NCBI RefSeq assembly: GCF_016907495.1
Contig: NZ_JAFBCC010000001.1
Location: 2,232,001 to 2,296,000, forward strand
Direction of reading: 5' to 3'
Source of the DNA: Arthrobacter tumbae
GTDB taxonomy: Bacteria; Actinomycetota; Actinomycetes; Actinomycetales; Micrococcaceae
Length of the DNA stretch: 64,000 nucleotides
Positions 25,344 to 34,796 of the stretch are shown in pieces. The notes under the pieces were generated by a model. The model was not told where the DNA came from. It made no database searches and saw only the letters and a list, made by a program, of their open reading frames with translations. Both the position numbers and the translations under genes were made by a program. How positions within the stretch are numbered: the stretch's first letter is position 1; each line of letters starts with the position of its first letter.

Positions 25344-26807
25344 GTGAGCCTGAGATTCTATGACACCGCAACGGCAGAAGTCCGCGAGTTCACACCGGTA
25401 CGCTCCGGGGAAGCACGGGTCTACTATTGCGGGGCCACTGTCCAGGGGATGCCCCACGTAGGTCACGTCCGTTCCGCCATCGCTTTCGACCAGCTCACCC
25501 GCTGGCTGCGCATCCGCGGTTACGTGGTGACCGTGGTCCGGAACGTCACGGACATCGACGACAAAATCCTCGCCAAGTCCAAAGCCTCCTTCGATGAGGT
25601 GCCGGCAGATCCGGACGCTGTGCCCAACGAAGAGTGGTGGGCACTGGCCTACCGCTACGAGCAGGAGTTCCTCAAGGCCTACGACACCCTCGGGGTGCAA
25701 CGGCCCACCTATGAACCCCGCGCCACCGGCCACATCCCGGAAATGCACCAGCTCATCCAGCAACTCATCGACCGGGGCCATGCGTATCCGGCTGCGGACG
25801 GGTCGGGCGATGTCTATTTCGACGTGCGGTCCTGGCCAGCCTATGGCAGCCTCACCAACCAGAACGTCGATGACATGCAGGCCGCACCGGACGTCGAAGC
25901 ACAGTTCAGCAACCGCAAGAAGGACCCACGAGACTTCGCCCTCTGGAAGGGCTGGAAAGAGGGCGAACCGGAGACCGCGGCGTGGCCCAGCCCGTGGGGG
26001 CCGGGCCGTCCGGGCTGGCACCTCGAATGCTCCGCGATGGTGACGAAGTACCTTGGCGCCGAGTTCGACATTCATGGCGGCGGCCTGGACCTGCGTTTTC
26101 CCCATCACGAGAACGAGATGGCGCAGTCGCAGGCCGCAGGCCATGCGTTCGCCAGGTTCTGGATGCACAACGGGATGGTGACCTACGAGGGCGAGAAGAT
26201 GTCGAAGTCGGTGGGTAACACGATCAGCCCCGACGAGATGCTGCAGCTCGCCGGTGCGAGGGTAGTCCGCTACTACCTCGGGCAGGCGCATTACCGCTCC
26301 GTCCTGGACTACCGGCCTACGTCGCTCCAGGAGGCTGCTGCCGCCGTCGAACGCATTGATGGATTCCTTGCAAAGGCGGGTGCAGCCAAGTTCGGTCATG
26401 CAGGACGCGCGCCGGAGTGGCAGGACATACCGGAGGCTTTCGCCGAGGCCATGGACGAGGATCTCAACGTTCCGCGCGCGCTTGCTGTCCTCCACGAGAC
26501 GGTGCGGGTCGGCAATTCGGCGCTGGCAGGCAAGGACGACGACGGCGCCGCCCGGGCAGCAGCCGCCGTCACCGCCATGACCGCTGCGCTGGGGCTCGAT
26601 GATGTGAGGTCGGCCGAGGGAAACCGGGAAAGCCCGGAACACGGCGCGCTTGACGCTTTGATCCGGTCCCAGCTCGCCGAACGCGCCGCAGCCCGCGCAG
26701 CCAGGGACTGGGCACGGGCGGATGCCATCCGGGACGCACTGGCGGCGGCCGGCGTCGTGGTCGAGGACTCCCCGGACGGTGCGCGCTGGAGCCTCGCCCG
26801 CGACTGA
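25344..26807 (+). CDS. cysS: cysteinyl-tRNA synthetase
   Basis: A 487-residue class I synthetase. The HIGH-type motif is MPHVGHVRS after the zinc Cys in VYYCGATVQG. The Cys-substrate zinc site continues at WHLECSAM and HHENEMAQSQ; the KMSKS loop is GEKMSKSVGNTI. The C-terminal DALR and anticodon domains run from about residue 340. The length and complete anticodon domain separate it from the mycothiol ligase MshC, which is shorter. GTG 25344 is the start. The order ispD-ispF-cysS-rlmB matches mycobacteria. Confidence 0.95.
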   Translation: MSLRFYDTATAEVREFTPVRSGEARVYYCGATVQGMPHVGHVRSAIAFDQLTRWLRIRGYVVTVVRNVTDIDDKILAKSKASFDEVPADPDAVPNEEWWALAYRYEQEFLKAYDTLGVQRPTYEPRATGHIPEMHQLIQQLIDRGHAYPAADGSGDVYFDVRSWPAYGSLTNQNVDDMQAAPDVEAQFSNRKKDPRDFALWKGWKEGEPETAAWPSPWGPGRPGWHLECSAMVTKYLGAEFDIHGGGLDLRFPHHENEMAQSQAAGHAFARFWMHNGMVTYEGEKMSKSVGNTISPDEMLQLAGARVVRYYLGQAHYRSVLDYRPTSLQEAAAAVERIDGFLAKAGAAKFGHAGRAPEWQDIPEAFAEAMDEDLNVPRALAVLHETVRVGNSALAGKDDDGAARAAAAVTAMTAALGLDDVRSAEGNRESPEHGALDALIRSQLAERAAARAARDWARADAIRDALAAAGVVVEDSPDGARWSLARD

Positions 26808-26894
26808 CTGTCCGCAAAATAGGTAGGGGAAGGACCGGGCATCCACCCGCGTAAACTGGACTCACGCAAGTTCCCTATCTGAAGGTGTTTCCCC

Positions 26895-27887
26895 ATGGCC
26901 AACCCCCACGGACGTCCTGGTGCTATCCGCAAGACCAAGAAGGGTCCCACCATTGGCACGGGCGGGCATGGACGGAAGTCGCTTGAGGGCAAGGGGCCAA
27001 CGCCCAAGGCTGAGGACCGGCCGTACCACAAGTCGCACAAGAGCAAGCAGCTGGCGGAGCGTTCCGCGGCAAAGCGGCTTGCCGGCCGGGCAGCTCCCAG
27101 CCGGTCCAAGGCAAAACCGGGCGAAGAGTACGTCACCGGGCGGAACGCCGTGGTGGAAGCGCTGCGGGCCGGTATCCCTGCCAAGGCACTGCATGTCGCC
27201 ATCCGGATCGACGTGGATGACCGCGTCCGTGAGTCACTCAAGCTTGCGACCGAGCGCGGTATCCCGCTCATGGAAACGGGCAAGCCTGAGCTGGACCGTC
27301 TTGCGGATGGCTCCGTTCATCAGGGCATGATGCTTCAGATTCCGCCCTACGAATACGCCGACGGCCTCGATCTCGCCGGCGAGGTAATCGCCAAATGGAA
27401 GAAGGGGCACATCAGCCAGGCGCCCCTGTTCGTGGCGCTGGACGGCATCACCGACCCGCGCAACCTGGGCGCCATCATCCGGTCGCTGTCCGCCTTCAGC
27501 GGCCACGGCGTCATCGTGCCTGAACGGCGCTCGGTCGGCGTGACCGCTTCAGCCTGGAAAACCAGTGCCGGGGCGGCCGTGCGGGTACCCGTTGCCCGTG
27601 TGGGCAACCTGAACTCCACGCTGAAGTCCTTCAAGGACCAGGGCATCTTTGTTCTGGGACTGGACGGCGACGGCGATATCTCGCTGCCGGAAATCACTCT
27701 CGGCGTCGAGCCTGTCTGCCTGGTGGTCGGTTCGGAGGGCAAGGGTCTCTCACGGCTGGTGCGGGAGAACTGCGACCAGATCGTGTCCATTCCCATCGAC
27801 TCCGCCATGGAATCGCTGAATGCCTCAATGGCTGTGGGCATCAGCCTCTATGAAATCTCGCGTCAGCGGGCGGCCGAAGCCCGTTAG
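26895..27887 (+). CDS. rlmB: 23S rRNA 2'-O-ribose methyltransferase, TrmH/SpoU family
   Basis: A 330-residue SPOUT methyltransferase. A basic, Gly-rich N-terminal extension of about 75 residues precedes the L30e-like substrate domain (EEYVTGRNAVVEALRAG). The knotted SAM domain has motif 1 DGITDPRNLGAIIRS, motif 2 LVVGSEGKGLSRLV and motif 3 SLNASMAVGISLYEI. RlmB methylates G2251 in E. coli 23S rRNA; the actinobacterial member may instead be a thiostrepton-type (Tsr-like) relative, so the exact target is inferred. The ATG lies 88 bases after cysS; glgX begins 16 bases after its stop. Confidence 0.88.
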   Translation: MANPHGRPGAIRKTKKGPTIGTGGHGRKSLEGKGPTPKAEDRPYHKSHKSKQLAERSAAKRLAGRAAPSRSKAKPGEEYVTGRNAVVEALRAGIPAKALHVAIRIDVDDRVRESLKLATERGIPLMETGKPELDRLADGSVHQGMMLQIPPYEYADGLDLAGEVIAKWKKGHISQAPLFVALDGITDPRNLGAIIRSLSAFSGHGVIVPERRSVGVTASAWKTSAGAAVRVPVARVGNLNSTLKSFKDQGIFVLGLDGDGDISLPEITLGVEPVCLVVGSEGKGLSRLVRENCDQIVSIPIDSAMESLNASMAVGISLYEISRQRAAEAR

Positions 27888-27903
27888 GAAACGAATTCCC
27901 TCC

Positions 27904-29982
27904 ATGAGCATGACCACCGAGATCGCCCAACGTTCGCAAGCCTTCCCGCTGGGGGTCCGCCGGTGTGCCGGTGAACAGTCGCACCTCTTCGACGTTGCCG
28001 TCTACGCACCTGACCTGGATGCGGTGGCGGTGCATTACCAGGATGGTCAGGGCAGCTGGAACGCTGTTGTGCTTCCGGAACTCACGGATGGTGTCCACCA
28101 CGGGTTGGTGGACGGTATGGGGGAGTCCTCCAGGTACGCGTTCTGGCCGGCGGACGTGCCGCTGGAGGGTAAGCCCGGGACGGCGCAGTTGTTGCTGGAC
28201 CCGTACGGCCGCGCGATCGACACCGTCCGGGTGGATGAAACCCCGGTCTACTTCTCCGTCGTGGTTGATCAGGCGTTCAACTGGGGCTCATCCCGTCGTC
28301 CGGGTACCCGCTGGAGGGACAGCGTCATCTATGAGGCGCACGTCAAGGGCCTCACACAGCTGCATCCGGATGTGCCTGAGGAGCTCCGCGGCACCTACGC
28401 GGGCCTTGCCCACCCGGCAATGATCCGGCACCTGTTGGAACTGGGAGTCACTGCGGTTGAGCTCCTGCCGATCCACTTCCACATAGATGAGCCGCACCTG
28501 GAACCGCTCGGGCTGAACAACTACTGGGGCTACAACACGCTGGGGTTCTTTGCTCCCCACCCGGAGTACGCCACCGACGCCGCGCGCAAGGCCGGGCCGA
28601 AGGCCGTGCAGGACGAGCTGAAGGGCATGGTCCGACTCCTCCACGAGGCCGGGATCGAGGTCATCCTCGACGTCGTCTACAACCACACCGCCGAGGGCCC
28701 ACAGGGCGGTCCCGCACTCTGCTGGCGCGGACTGAGCGAAATGAAGTACTACCGCCACCACGACGACGGCCGGTACCTGGACACCACCGGTTGCGGAAAC
28801 ACGGTCAACTTCACTGAGCCGCGCGTGATCCAGTTCGCACTGGATTCCCTGCGATACTGGGTCGACGAGTTCGGTATCGACGGCTTCCGGTTTGACCTCG
28901 CGGTCGCCCTCTGCCGGGATGAAAGCCACCAGTTCACGCCGCGGCACCCACTGCTGATCGCGATCGCCGCAGACACGGTGCTGAGCGGCGTCAAGCTGAT
29001 CGCTGAGCCGTGGGACGTCGGGTACAACGGCTGGCAGACGGGAAACTTCCCCCAGGGCTGGGCCGACTGGAACGACCGCTTCCGGGATACCGCCCGCGAC
29101 TTCTGGTTGTCTGACCAGGCTGCCCTGGCCGAAGGGCGGCGCGGGGGCACGGTGGCCCGGCTGGCCAGTTGCCTGGCCGGCTCTGCCGAGGTGTTCGGCC
29201 GTTCCGGTCGGACGGCGGTGTCTTCGATCAACTTCGTCACAGCCCACGACGGCTTCACGCTGGCGGACCTGACGGCCTACAACCGGAAGCACAATGAGGC
29301 CAACGGCGAGGCCAACCGTGACGGACACAACGACAACCGCAGCTACAACCACGGTATCGAGGGACCAACGGAGCAGGAGGCCATCCTGGCCGCCCGTTCG
29401 CTTACGGCCAGAAACCTGATGGCGACGCAGCTGCTCGCGCTCGGGGTCCCGATGATCACCGCCGGGGATGAATTCGGCCGCACCCAGCACGGGAACAACA
29501 ACGCCTACTGCCAGGACAATGAGCTGGCGTGGGTGCACTGGAACCACGACAACGACGCCCGCAGCATGCTTACGGCAACACGCGAACTGCTGCGCATCCG
29601 CCGGGAATTCCTGACCGAGCAGCCCGCCGGATACCCCGCGCGGGAAGATACCTCCTACCTGCTCTGGTTCAATGCGGACGGCGAGCCCATGCGCCAGGAG
29701 CAATGGTCGGATCCAGAGTGCCGGACCGTCCAGCTGCTGCTTGGGTCGCCGGGTGGAGACCTCGACGGACTGATTGTGGTCAACGGACATCTGGAGGACC
29801 GCAACCTGGTTCTTCCCACTGCAGCAGCACTGCGGGGATTGGGTGTCCCCGAGAGTCAGAACCAGATGTTCGAGCTGCGGTTCACCACAGCGACCGCCAA
29901 CGGAAAACGCCGCGGTGCCCGTCTCCGTGGAGGAGAAACGGACACCGCGGCGGCAAACTCGGTAACTGTCTACCGGGTCTAG
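27904..29982 (+). CDS. glgX: glycogen debranching enzyme GlgX
   Basis: A 692-residue GH13_11 isoamylase-type enzyme that removes limit branches left by glycogen phosphorylase. A CBM48 domain (about 10-110) precedes the barrel. Motifs are SVIYEAHVKGLTQLH, ILDVVYNHTAEG, nucleophile Asp in GIDGFRFDLAVAL (about 330), acid Glu in KLIAEPWDVGYNG and VTAHDGFTLADL with the third Asp. The ATG at 27904 was chosen over an earlier ATG that overlaps rlmB. It converges with glgP; both use the CTAG at 29979-29982 as stop. Together the two genes break down the glucan made by the GlgE route. Confidence 0.93.
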   Translation: MSMTTEIAQRSQAFPLGVRRCAGEQSHLFDVAVYAPDLDAVAVHYQDGQGSWNAVVLPELTDGVHHGLVDGMGESSRYAFWPADVPLEGKPGTAQLLLDPYGRAIDTVRVDETPVYFSVVVDQAFNWGSSRRPGTRWRDSVIYEAHVKGLTQLHPDVPEELRGTYAGLAHPAMIRHLLELGVTAVELLPIHFHIDEPHLEPLGLNNYWGYNTLGFFAPHPEYATDAARKAGPKAVQDELKGMVRLLHEAGIEVILDVVYNHTAEGPQGGPALCWRGLSEMKYYRHHDDGRYLDTTGCGNTVNFTEPRVIQFALDSLRYWVDEFGIDGFRFDLAVALCRDESHQFTPRHPLLIAIAADTVLSGVKLIAEPWDVGYNGWQTGNFPQGWADWNDRFRDTARDFWLSDQAALAEGRRGGTVARLASCLAGSAEVFGRSGRTAVSSINFVTAHDGFTLADLTAYNRKHNEANGEANRDGHNDNRSYNHGIEGPTEQEAILAARSLTARNLMATQLLALGVPMITAGDEFGRTQHGNNNAYCQDNELAWVHWNHDNDARSMLTATRELLRIRREFLTEQPAGYPAREDTSYLLWFNADGEPMRQEQWSDPECRTVQLLLGSPGGDLDGLIVVNGHLEDRNLVLPTAAALRGLGVPESQNQMFELRFTTATANGKRRGARLRGGETDTAAANSVTVYRV

Positions 29983-32591
29983 GCGTTCACCACGAGTCCA
30001 AGTTCAGCCCTGGATGCAAGGCTCTCGTGCTGCGGCAGAACGCGGACGGTGTAGCCGAACGAGCCGGAGTGGTCAATGACAATTTCACCACTGAACAGGA
30101 ACCTGCCGCGGCCCAGATCCTCGCCAACCTGAAGATCGGCTACGGCTACCTCGCTCAGGTCATCGCTATCGGAGGCGCGGCCGTAAACCACTTCCACCGA
30201 CACGTCCTCCGGCCCTACGCTTCCCAGCGAGACGTAGGCATTGACGGTGAGCGAGTCGCCGATCTGAGGCTCCTCGGAGACGCCGAGTGAGTCGACGTGT
30301 TCAACCTGAACGGCTGACCAGCCGTCCTTGATCTTCGAACGCCATGACGCCATCTGCTTCGCCGAGCTGTAGCCGTCGCGGACTGCCAGACGCCCTGCCC
30401 GGCATGCGGGCTGGTACAGCCGGCCCACATAGTCCTGAAGCATGCGCTCAGCGGAAACCGCAGGCCCCAGTTTCGCCATGGTGTGTTTAATCATTGCCAC
30501 CCACTGATGCGGGACGCCGTCGCTTGACGGAGACGAGGGACCCGCAGCGCCCACGCCGGGCGCGCGGACCGTGCTGTAGAAGCGGGGAGCCACCTGCTCC
30601 TCGATCAGGTCGTACAGGGCGGCCGCCTCGATGTCGTCGCGCTCGTCGGCAGAGGCTCCGTTGTTGGCGGTCGGGATCGCCCAGCCGTTGTCGCCGTCGT
30701 ACATCTCATCCCACCAGCCGTCCAGCACGGACAGGTTGAGCCCGCCGTTGATGGCCGATTTCATCCCTGACGTACCGCATGCCTCGAGTGGGCGGAGCGG
30801 GTTGTTGAGCCATACATCGCAGCCCGGGAAGAGCGTGCGTGCCATGGCGATGTCGTAGTTCGGGAGGAACACGATCCGATGACGAACCTCCGGGTCGTCA
30901 GTGAAACGAACGAGGTCCTGGATCATGCGTTTGCCCTGCTCATCAGCCGGGTGTGACTTTCCGGCGATGACGAGCTGGATGGGATTGGTGGGGTGACGCA
31001 GAAGTGCCTTGAGGCGGTCGGCGTCGCGCAGCATCAGGGTGAGCCGCTTGTAGGTGGGTACACGGCGCGCGAATCCGATGGTCAGCACGTTCGGGTCGAG
31101 GACATGATCGGTCCAGGCCAGCTCCGCGTCGGCTGCGCCGCGCTTCTTCCACGAGGACCGCAGGCGGGAGCGGACGTCATCGATGAGGTTCGAGCGCATG
31201 ATCCGCCTCAGCCGCCAGATGTCGGCGTCCTCAACGTCATACACACGTGCCCACTGCGGGTCCAGCACGGACTCCGCACCGAAGTTCTCCCGGGCGAAGT
31301 CGGCGATGAGGGGGTCCACCCAGGTGGGTACATGGACGCCGTTCGTCACCGAGGTGATGGGGACCTCCCGGGAATCGAACCCCGGCCAGAGTCCGGAAAA
31401 CATTTCCCGAGATACTTCGCCGTGCAGTTTTGCCACGCCGTTGGCGCGCTGCGCCAACCGCAGCCCCATGACCGCCATATTGAACTTCGACGAGTCACCG
31501 CCGTCGTAATTTTCTGCTCCCAGCTCAAGGACACGTTCGGTGGGGACGGAAGGCGCCAGGCCTGCATCGAAGAAGTGCTGGATCTGTGCCCGTTCAAATC
31601 GGTCAATACCGGCTGGAACAGGCGTGTGCGTGGTGAAGACGGTGGACGCGCGGCCGGCGGTCAGCGCTTCCTCCCAGGACATAGGCTGCTCATTCGACGA
31701 GTCCATGAGCTCGCGGATGCGTTCGATGCCGAGGAATCCGGCGTGTCCCTCGTTGGTGTGGAACACCTCGGGGGCTGAAAGCCCGGTCAATCGCTGGAAG
31801 ATGCGCAGTGCCTTCACGCCGCCCATGCCCAGCAGCAGCTCCTGCTGCAGACGCTGGTCACCGCCGCCGCCGTACAGGCGGTCGGTGACGTTGCGCGCCG
31901 CTTCATCGTTGCCCGGAACGTTTGAATCGAGCAGCAGCAGCGGAACGCGCCCGACGTCGGCCCTCCAGATGTGGGCGCGCAGCTCCCGCCCGTTGGGAAG
32001 CGGCAGCACTACCGTCGCAGCGGTGCCGTCGTCCTCGCGCAGGAGCGTGAGTGGGAGTCCGTCCGGGTCGAGGACAGGATAGGTTTCCTGCTGCCACGCG
32101 TCACGGGACAGGGACTGCTTGAAGTAGCCCGCCTGATAGAGGAGGCCGACCCCGACGAGCGGAACACCCAGGTCGGATGCCGCCTTGAGGTGGTCACCGG
32201 CAAGGATGCCGAGGCCGCCGGAGTACTGGGGGAGGACGGCGCTGATGCCGTACTCGGGGGAGAAGTAGGCGATGGACCTCGGCGCGTCCTCGCCGAGCGA
32301 CTGATACCACCGGGGCTCGGAAAGGTACTGCTCGAGATCGTTTCCGAGATCCTGGATCCGTGCAACAAGTTCCTGGTTCGCCGCAATCTGCTTCAGCTGC
32401 TCACGGGTGATGGACCCGAGGAACTGCACGGGATCGTGGCCGCTGGCTTCCCACGCCTCAGGATTGATGTCATGGAACAGGCGCGCGGTCGGCAAATGCC
32501 AGGACCAGCGCAGATTGCCAGCCAGCTTACCTAAGGGAGCGATGCTCGGCGGAAGAACGGTACGGACAGTAAACCTACGGATTGCCTTCAC
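29979..32591 (-). CDS. glgP: alpha-glucan (glycogen/maltodextrin) phosphorylase
   Basis: An 870-residue GT35 phosphorylase that releases glucose 1-phosphate from alpha-1,4-glucans. The N-terminus KAIRRFTVRTVLPPSI and GNLRWSWHLPTARLF fit the short actinobacterial group. GVGLLYQAGYFKQSL binds substrate, HTPVPAGIDRF follows, and the PLP Lys lies in EACGTSGMKSAINGGLNLS. The frame stays open far upstream, but family homology begins at the GTG at 32591; an ATG seven codons earlier (32612) is an alternative. It is divergent from glgE, and a LacI-type dyad lies 54-69 bases upstream of its start, so glucan breakdown and synthesis may share control. Confidence 0.92.
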   Translation of the reverse strand: MKAIRRFTVRTVLPPSIAPLGKLAGNLRWSWHLPTARLFHDINPEAWEASGHDPVQFLGSITREQLKQIAANQELVARIQDLGNDLEQYLSEPRWYQSLGEDAPRSIAYFSPEYGISAVLPQYSGGLGILAGDHLKAASDLGVPLVGVGLLYQAGYFKQSLSRDAWQQETYPVLDPDGLPLTLLREDDGTAATVVLPLPNGRELRAHIWRADVGRVPLLLLDSNVPGNDEAARNVTDRLYGGGGDQRLQQELLLGMGGVKALRIFQRLTGLSAPEVFHTNEGHAGFLGIERIRELMDSSNEQPMSWEEALTAGRASTVFTTHTPVPAGIDRFERAQIQHFFDAGLAPSVPTERVLELGAENYDGGDSSKFNMAVMGLRLAQRANGVAKLHGEVSREMFSGLWPGFDSREVPITSVTNGVHVPTWVDPLIADFARENFGAESVLDPQWARVYDVEDADIWRLRRIMRSNLIDDVRSRLRSSWKKRGAADAELAWTDHVLDPNVLTIGFARRVPTYKRLTLMLRDADRLKALLRHPTNPIQLVIAGKSHPADEQGKRMIQDLVRFTDDPEVRHRIVFLPNYDIAMARTLFPGCDVWLNNPLRPLEACGTSGMKSAINGGLNLSVLDGWWDEMYDGDNGWAIPTANNGASADERDDIEAAALYDLIEEQVAPRFYSTVRAPGVGAAGPSSPSSDGVPHQWVAMIKHTMAKLGPAVSAERMLQDYVGRLYQPACRAGRLAVRDGYSSAKQMASWRSKIKDGWSAVQVEHVDSLGVSEEPQIGDSLTVNAYVSLGSVGPEDVSVEVVYGRASDSDDLSEVAVADLQVGEDLGRGRFLFSGEIVIDHSGSFGYTVRVLPQHESLASRAELGLVVNA

Positions 32592-32644
32592 GTTGGGTAG
32601 GTTAGCGTACATTTCCGAGCCGGAGTACGTCTTGGCCCCGCATG

Positions 32645-32660
32645 TGCGTAAACGCTTGCA
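32645..32660. promoter_or_regulatory. LacI/CcpA-type operator between glgP and glgE
   Basis: TGCGTAAACGCTTGCA is an imperfect dyad around a central ACG. On the minus strand it reads TGCAAGCGTTTACGCA, very near the LacI-family consensus with central CG and AA/TT flanks. It sits in the 144-base divergent gap of glgP and glgE. A MalR- or similar sugar repressor is a likely binder, but no such regulator gene is in the window. Confidence 0.5.
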
Positions 32661-32735
32661 ATGTGAAGTGCAACACTCATCCCCTTTAGAAAGTCGCCTT
32701 AGCAATCTGACGCGATAATGGATAACGTCTAGTCT

Positions 32736-34796
32736 GTGACCACTTCGAGCGACGCGACACGAACAAGGGCAGGCGCATCCATGGGCGAAGATTTGCGGTT
32801 CGGACGAATTCCCATCACCAGGGTGTCTCCGGTGGTCGAGGGCGGGCGGTTCCCCTCGAAGGCCGTACCGGGGTCGGACATCGTGGTGGGGGCAACGGTT
32901 TTCCGGGAAGGGCACGATCAACTCGGTGTATCGGCTGTACTGCTCGACCCACAGGGTGCGGAAGTGCAGCGGGTACGGCTGGCGCCCCTCGGGATGGGAA
33001 CGGACCATTATGAAGGCAGGCTGCGGCCCCCGGCCGTCGGGCTTCATTCCTTCCTGATCGAAGGCTGGAGCGATCTCTACGAAACCTGGCACCACAACGC
33101 AACCGTAAAGATTGAAGTGGGTGTCGACGTCGAGCTGATGCTCGAAGAAGGCGCGGTGCTCTTCACCTCCCAGGCCTCCTTCCGGCCGGCATCCGAGAAG
33201 GACCTTTTCCTCTCCACCGCTGAGCGGCTCCGGAACCGGGAGCTGCCCATCGATGAGCGCCTTGCCGCCGGGCACAGCCCGGACATTGTTGCAGCGGTTG
33301 AGCGCGAACCGCTGCGGGATCTGGTTACGCCGTCACGTGCGTACCCGATCCTTGTGGAGCGCGAGGCCGCCGGCCGTGGCGCGTGGTACGAGTTCTTCCC
33401 TCGCTCGGAAGGCGCCAGCTATGACCCCGGCACCGCACAATGGACCTCGGGGAACTTCGTCACCGCAGCGACAAGGCTCCCCGCGGTCGCGCAGATGGGT
33501 TTCGACGTCGTCTATCTCCCTCCAATCCATCCGATCGGAACGTCGCACCGCAAAGGCCCCAACAACACGCTGAACGCAGGGCCGGGCGATCCCGGTTCCC
33601 CGTGGGCAATCGGCGCCCCGGAAGGTGGCCACGACGCCATCCACCCGGACCTGGGTACCTTCGAAGACTTCGACGCCTTTGTCCGGCGGGCGCAGGAACT
33701 GAACCTCGAAGTAGCCCTGGATCTGGCGCTGCAGGCTTCCCCGGACCATCCCTGGGTCACGGAACACCCCGAATGGTTCACTACACGCGTGGACGGTTCG
33801 ATCGCCTACGCCGAGAACCCGCCGAAGAAGTACCAGGACATCTACCCGATCAATTTCGACAATGATCCGGACGGCATCTACAACGAGGTTCTGCGCATTG
33901 TCCTGTTGTGGGTGAGCCATGGTGTCCGCATCTTCCGTGTGGACAACCCGCACACCAAACCGGTGCAGTTCTGGGAATGGCTCATCGCGCGGGTGAACAG
34001 GCAACACCCCGACGTCGTCTTCCTGGCCGAGGCGTTCACGCGGCCGGCCATGATGCACGCCCTTGGGCGGGCAGGCTTCCAGCAGTCCTACACCTACTTC
34101 ACCTGGCGGAACACCAAGGAAGAGCTGGAGCAGTACTTCACCGAGGTCAGCCGGGACACGGCCGCATTCTTCCGCCCCAACTTCTTTGTGAACACGCCGG
34201 ACATCCTGACCGAGTACCTCCAGTACGGTGGGCCGGCGGCGTTCAAGGTGAAGGCCGTGCTCGCGTCCATGGCAAGCCCGCTGTGGGGTGTGTACTCCGG
34301 CTATGAGCTGTACGAGCACGTTGCCCGGCCGGGTGCGGAGGAGTACATCGACAATGAGAAGTTCGAGTACCGCCCCCGTGACTACGAAGCCGCCGAAGCA
34401 CAGGGGCGAAGCCTCGCACCCTTCCTCACCCGGCTGAACGAGATCCGCCGCTCCCATCCGGCACTCGGTGATCTCGAGAACCTTACGGTCCACAGCAGCA
34501 CGGATGAGGCCACCCTGGTCTTCTCCAAGCACAAGGAAAATCTGGGCGAGGACGGCCAGGAAAAGGACACCTTGATCGTCGTCGTCAATGTTGATCCGCA
34601 TAGCGCACGGGAGTCCACCGTGTCCCTCAATCTCGGTGCCCTCGGTCTTGCCGGCGGGGACTGGAATGAGGATGGCACGTTCTGGGTGGATGACCTCGTC
34701 ACCGGCCAGAGTTGGCAGTGGGGAGCCCACAACTATGTCAGGCTGGATGCCCATGTGGAACCGGCTCATATCCTTTCCGTCAGGAGGACTCGTTAG
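32736..34796 (+). CDS. glgE: alpha-1,4-glucan:maltose-1-phosphate maltosyltransferase
   Basis: A 686-residue GH13_3 enzyme that extends alpha-1,4-glucans by two glucose units from maltose 1-phosphate. The start region [19 protein letters not shown] is characteristic. The barrel shows [19 protein letters not shown] (substrate lysine loop), nucleophile Asp in [19 protein letters not shown] (about 403), acid Glu in [14 protein letters not shown] (about 432) and the GlgE signature [15 protein letters not shown]. The start is GTG 32736; GATAAT at 32714-32719 or GATAAC at 32721-32726 is a possible -10, so the leader would be very short. TreS starts on the last base of the stop codon. It is a known drug target in M. 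tuberculosis. Confidence 0.95.
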   Translation: MTTSSDATRTRAGASMGEDLRFGRIPITRVSPVVEGGRFPSKAVPGSDIVVGATVFREGHDQLGVSAVLLDPQGAEVQRVRLAPLGMGTDHYEGRLRPPAVGLHSFLIEGWSDLYETWHHNATVKIEVGVDVELMLEEGAVLFTSQASFRPASEKDLFLSTAERLRNRELPIDERLAAGHSPDIVAAVEREPLRDLVTPSRAYPILVEREAAGRGAWYEFFPRSEGASYDPGTAQWTSGNFVTAATRLPAVAQMGFDVVYLPPIHPIGTSHRKGPNNTLNAGPGDPGSPWAIGAPEGGHDAIHPDLGTFEDFDAFVRRAQELNLEVALDLALQASPDHPWVTEHPEWFTTRVDGSIAYAENPPKKYQDIYPINFDNDPDGIYNEVLRIVLLWVSHGVRIFRVDNPHTKPVQFWEWLIARVNRQHPDVVFLAEAFTRPAMMHALGRAGFQQSYTYFTWRNTKEELEQYFTEVSRDTAAFFRPNFFVNTPDILTEYLQYGGPAAFKVKAVLASMASPLWGVYSGYELYEHVARPGAEEYIDNEKFEYRPRDYEAAEAQGRSLAPFLTRLNEIRRSHPALGDLENLTVHSSTDEATLVFSKHKENLGEDGQEKDTLIVVVNVDPHSARESTVSLNLGALGLAGGDWNEDGTFWVDDLVTGQSWQWGAHNYVRLDAHVEPAHILSVRRTR

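Noticed and set aside
25233..26846. Long minus-strand frame across cysS
   Set aside because: It is antisense to a complete cysteinyl-tRNA synthetase with all motifs; the open frame follows from high GC3.
28288..29790. Minus-strand frame of 500 codons across glgX
   Set aside because: Antisense of a well-supported GH13 enzyme, with no family motif of its own.
32592..33275. Extension of glgP to a start at 33275, giving 1098 residues
   Set aside because: The extra 228 codons are antisense to glgE and unlike any phosphorylase; family homology begins at 32591.
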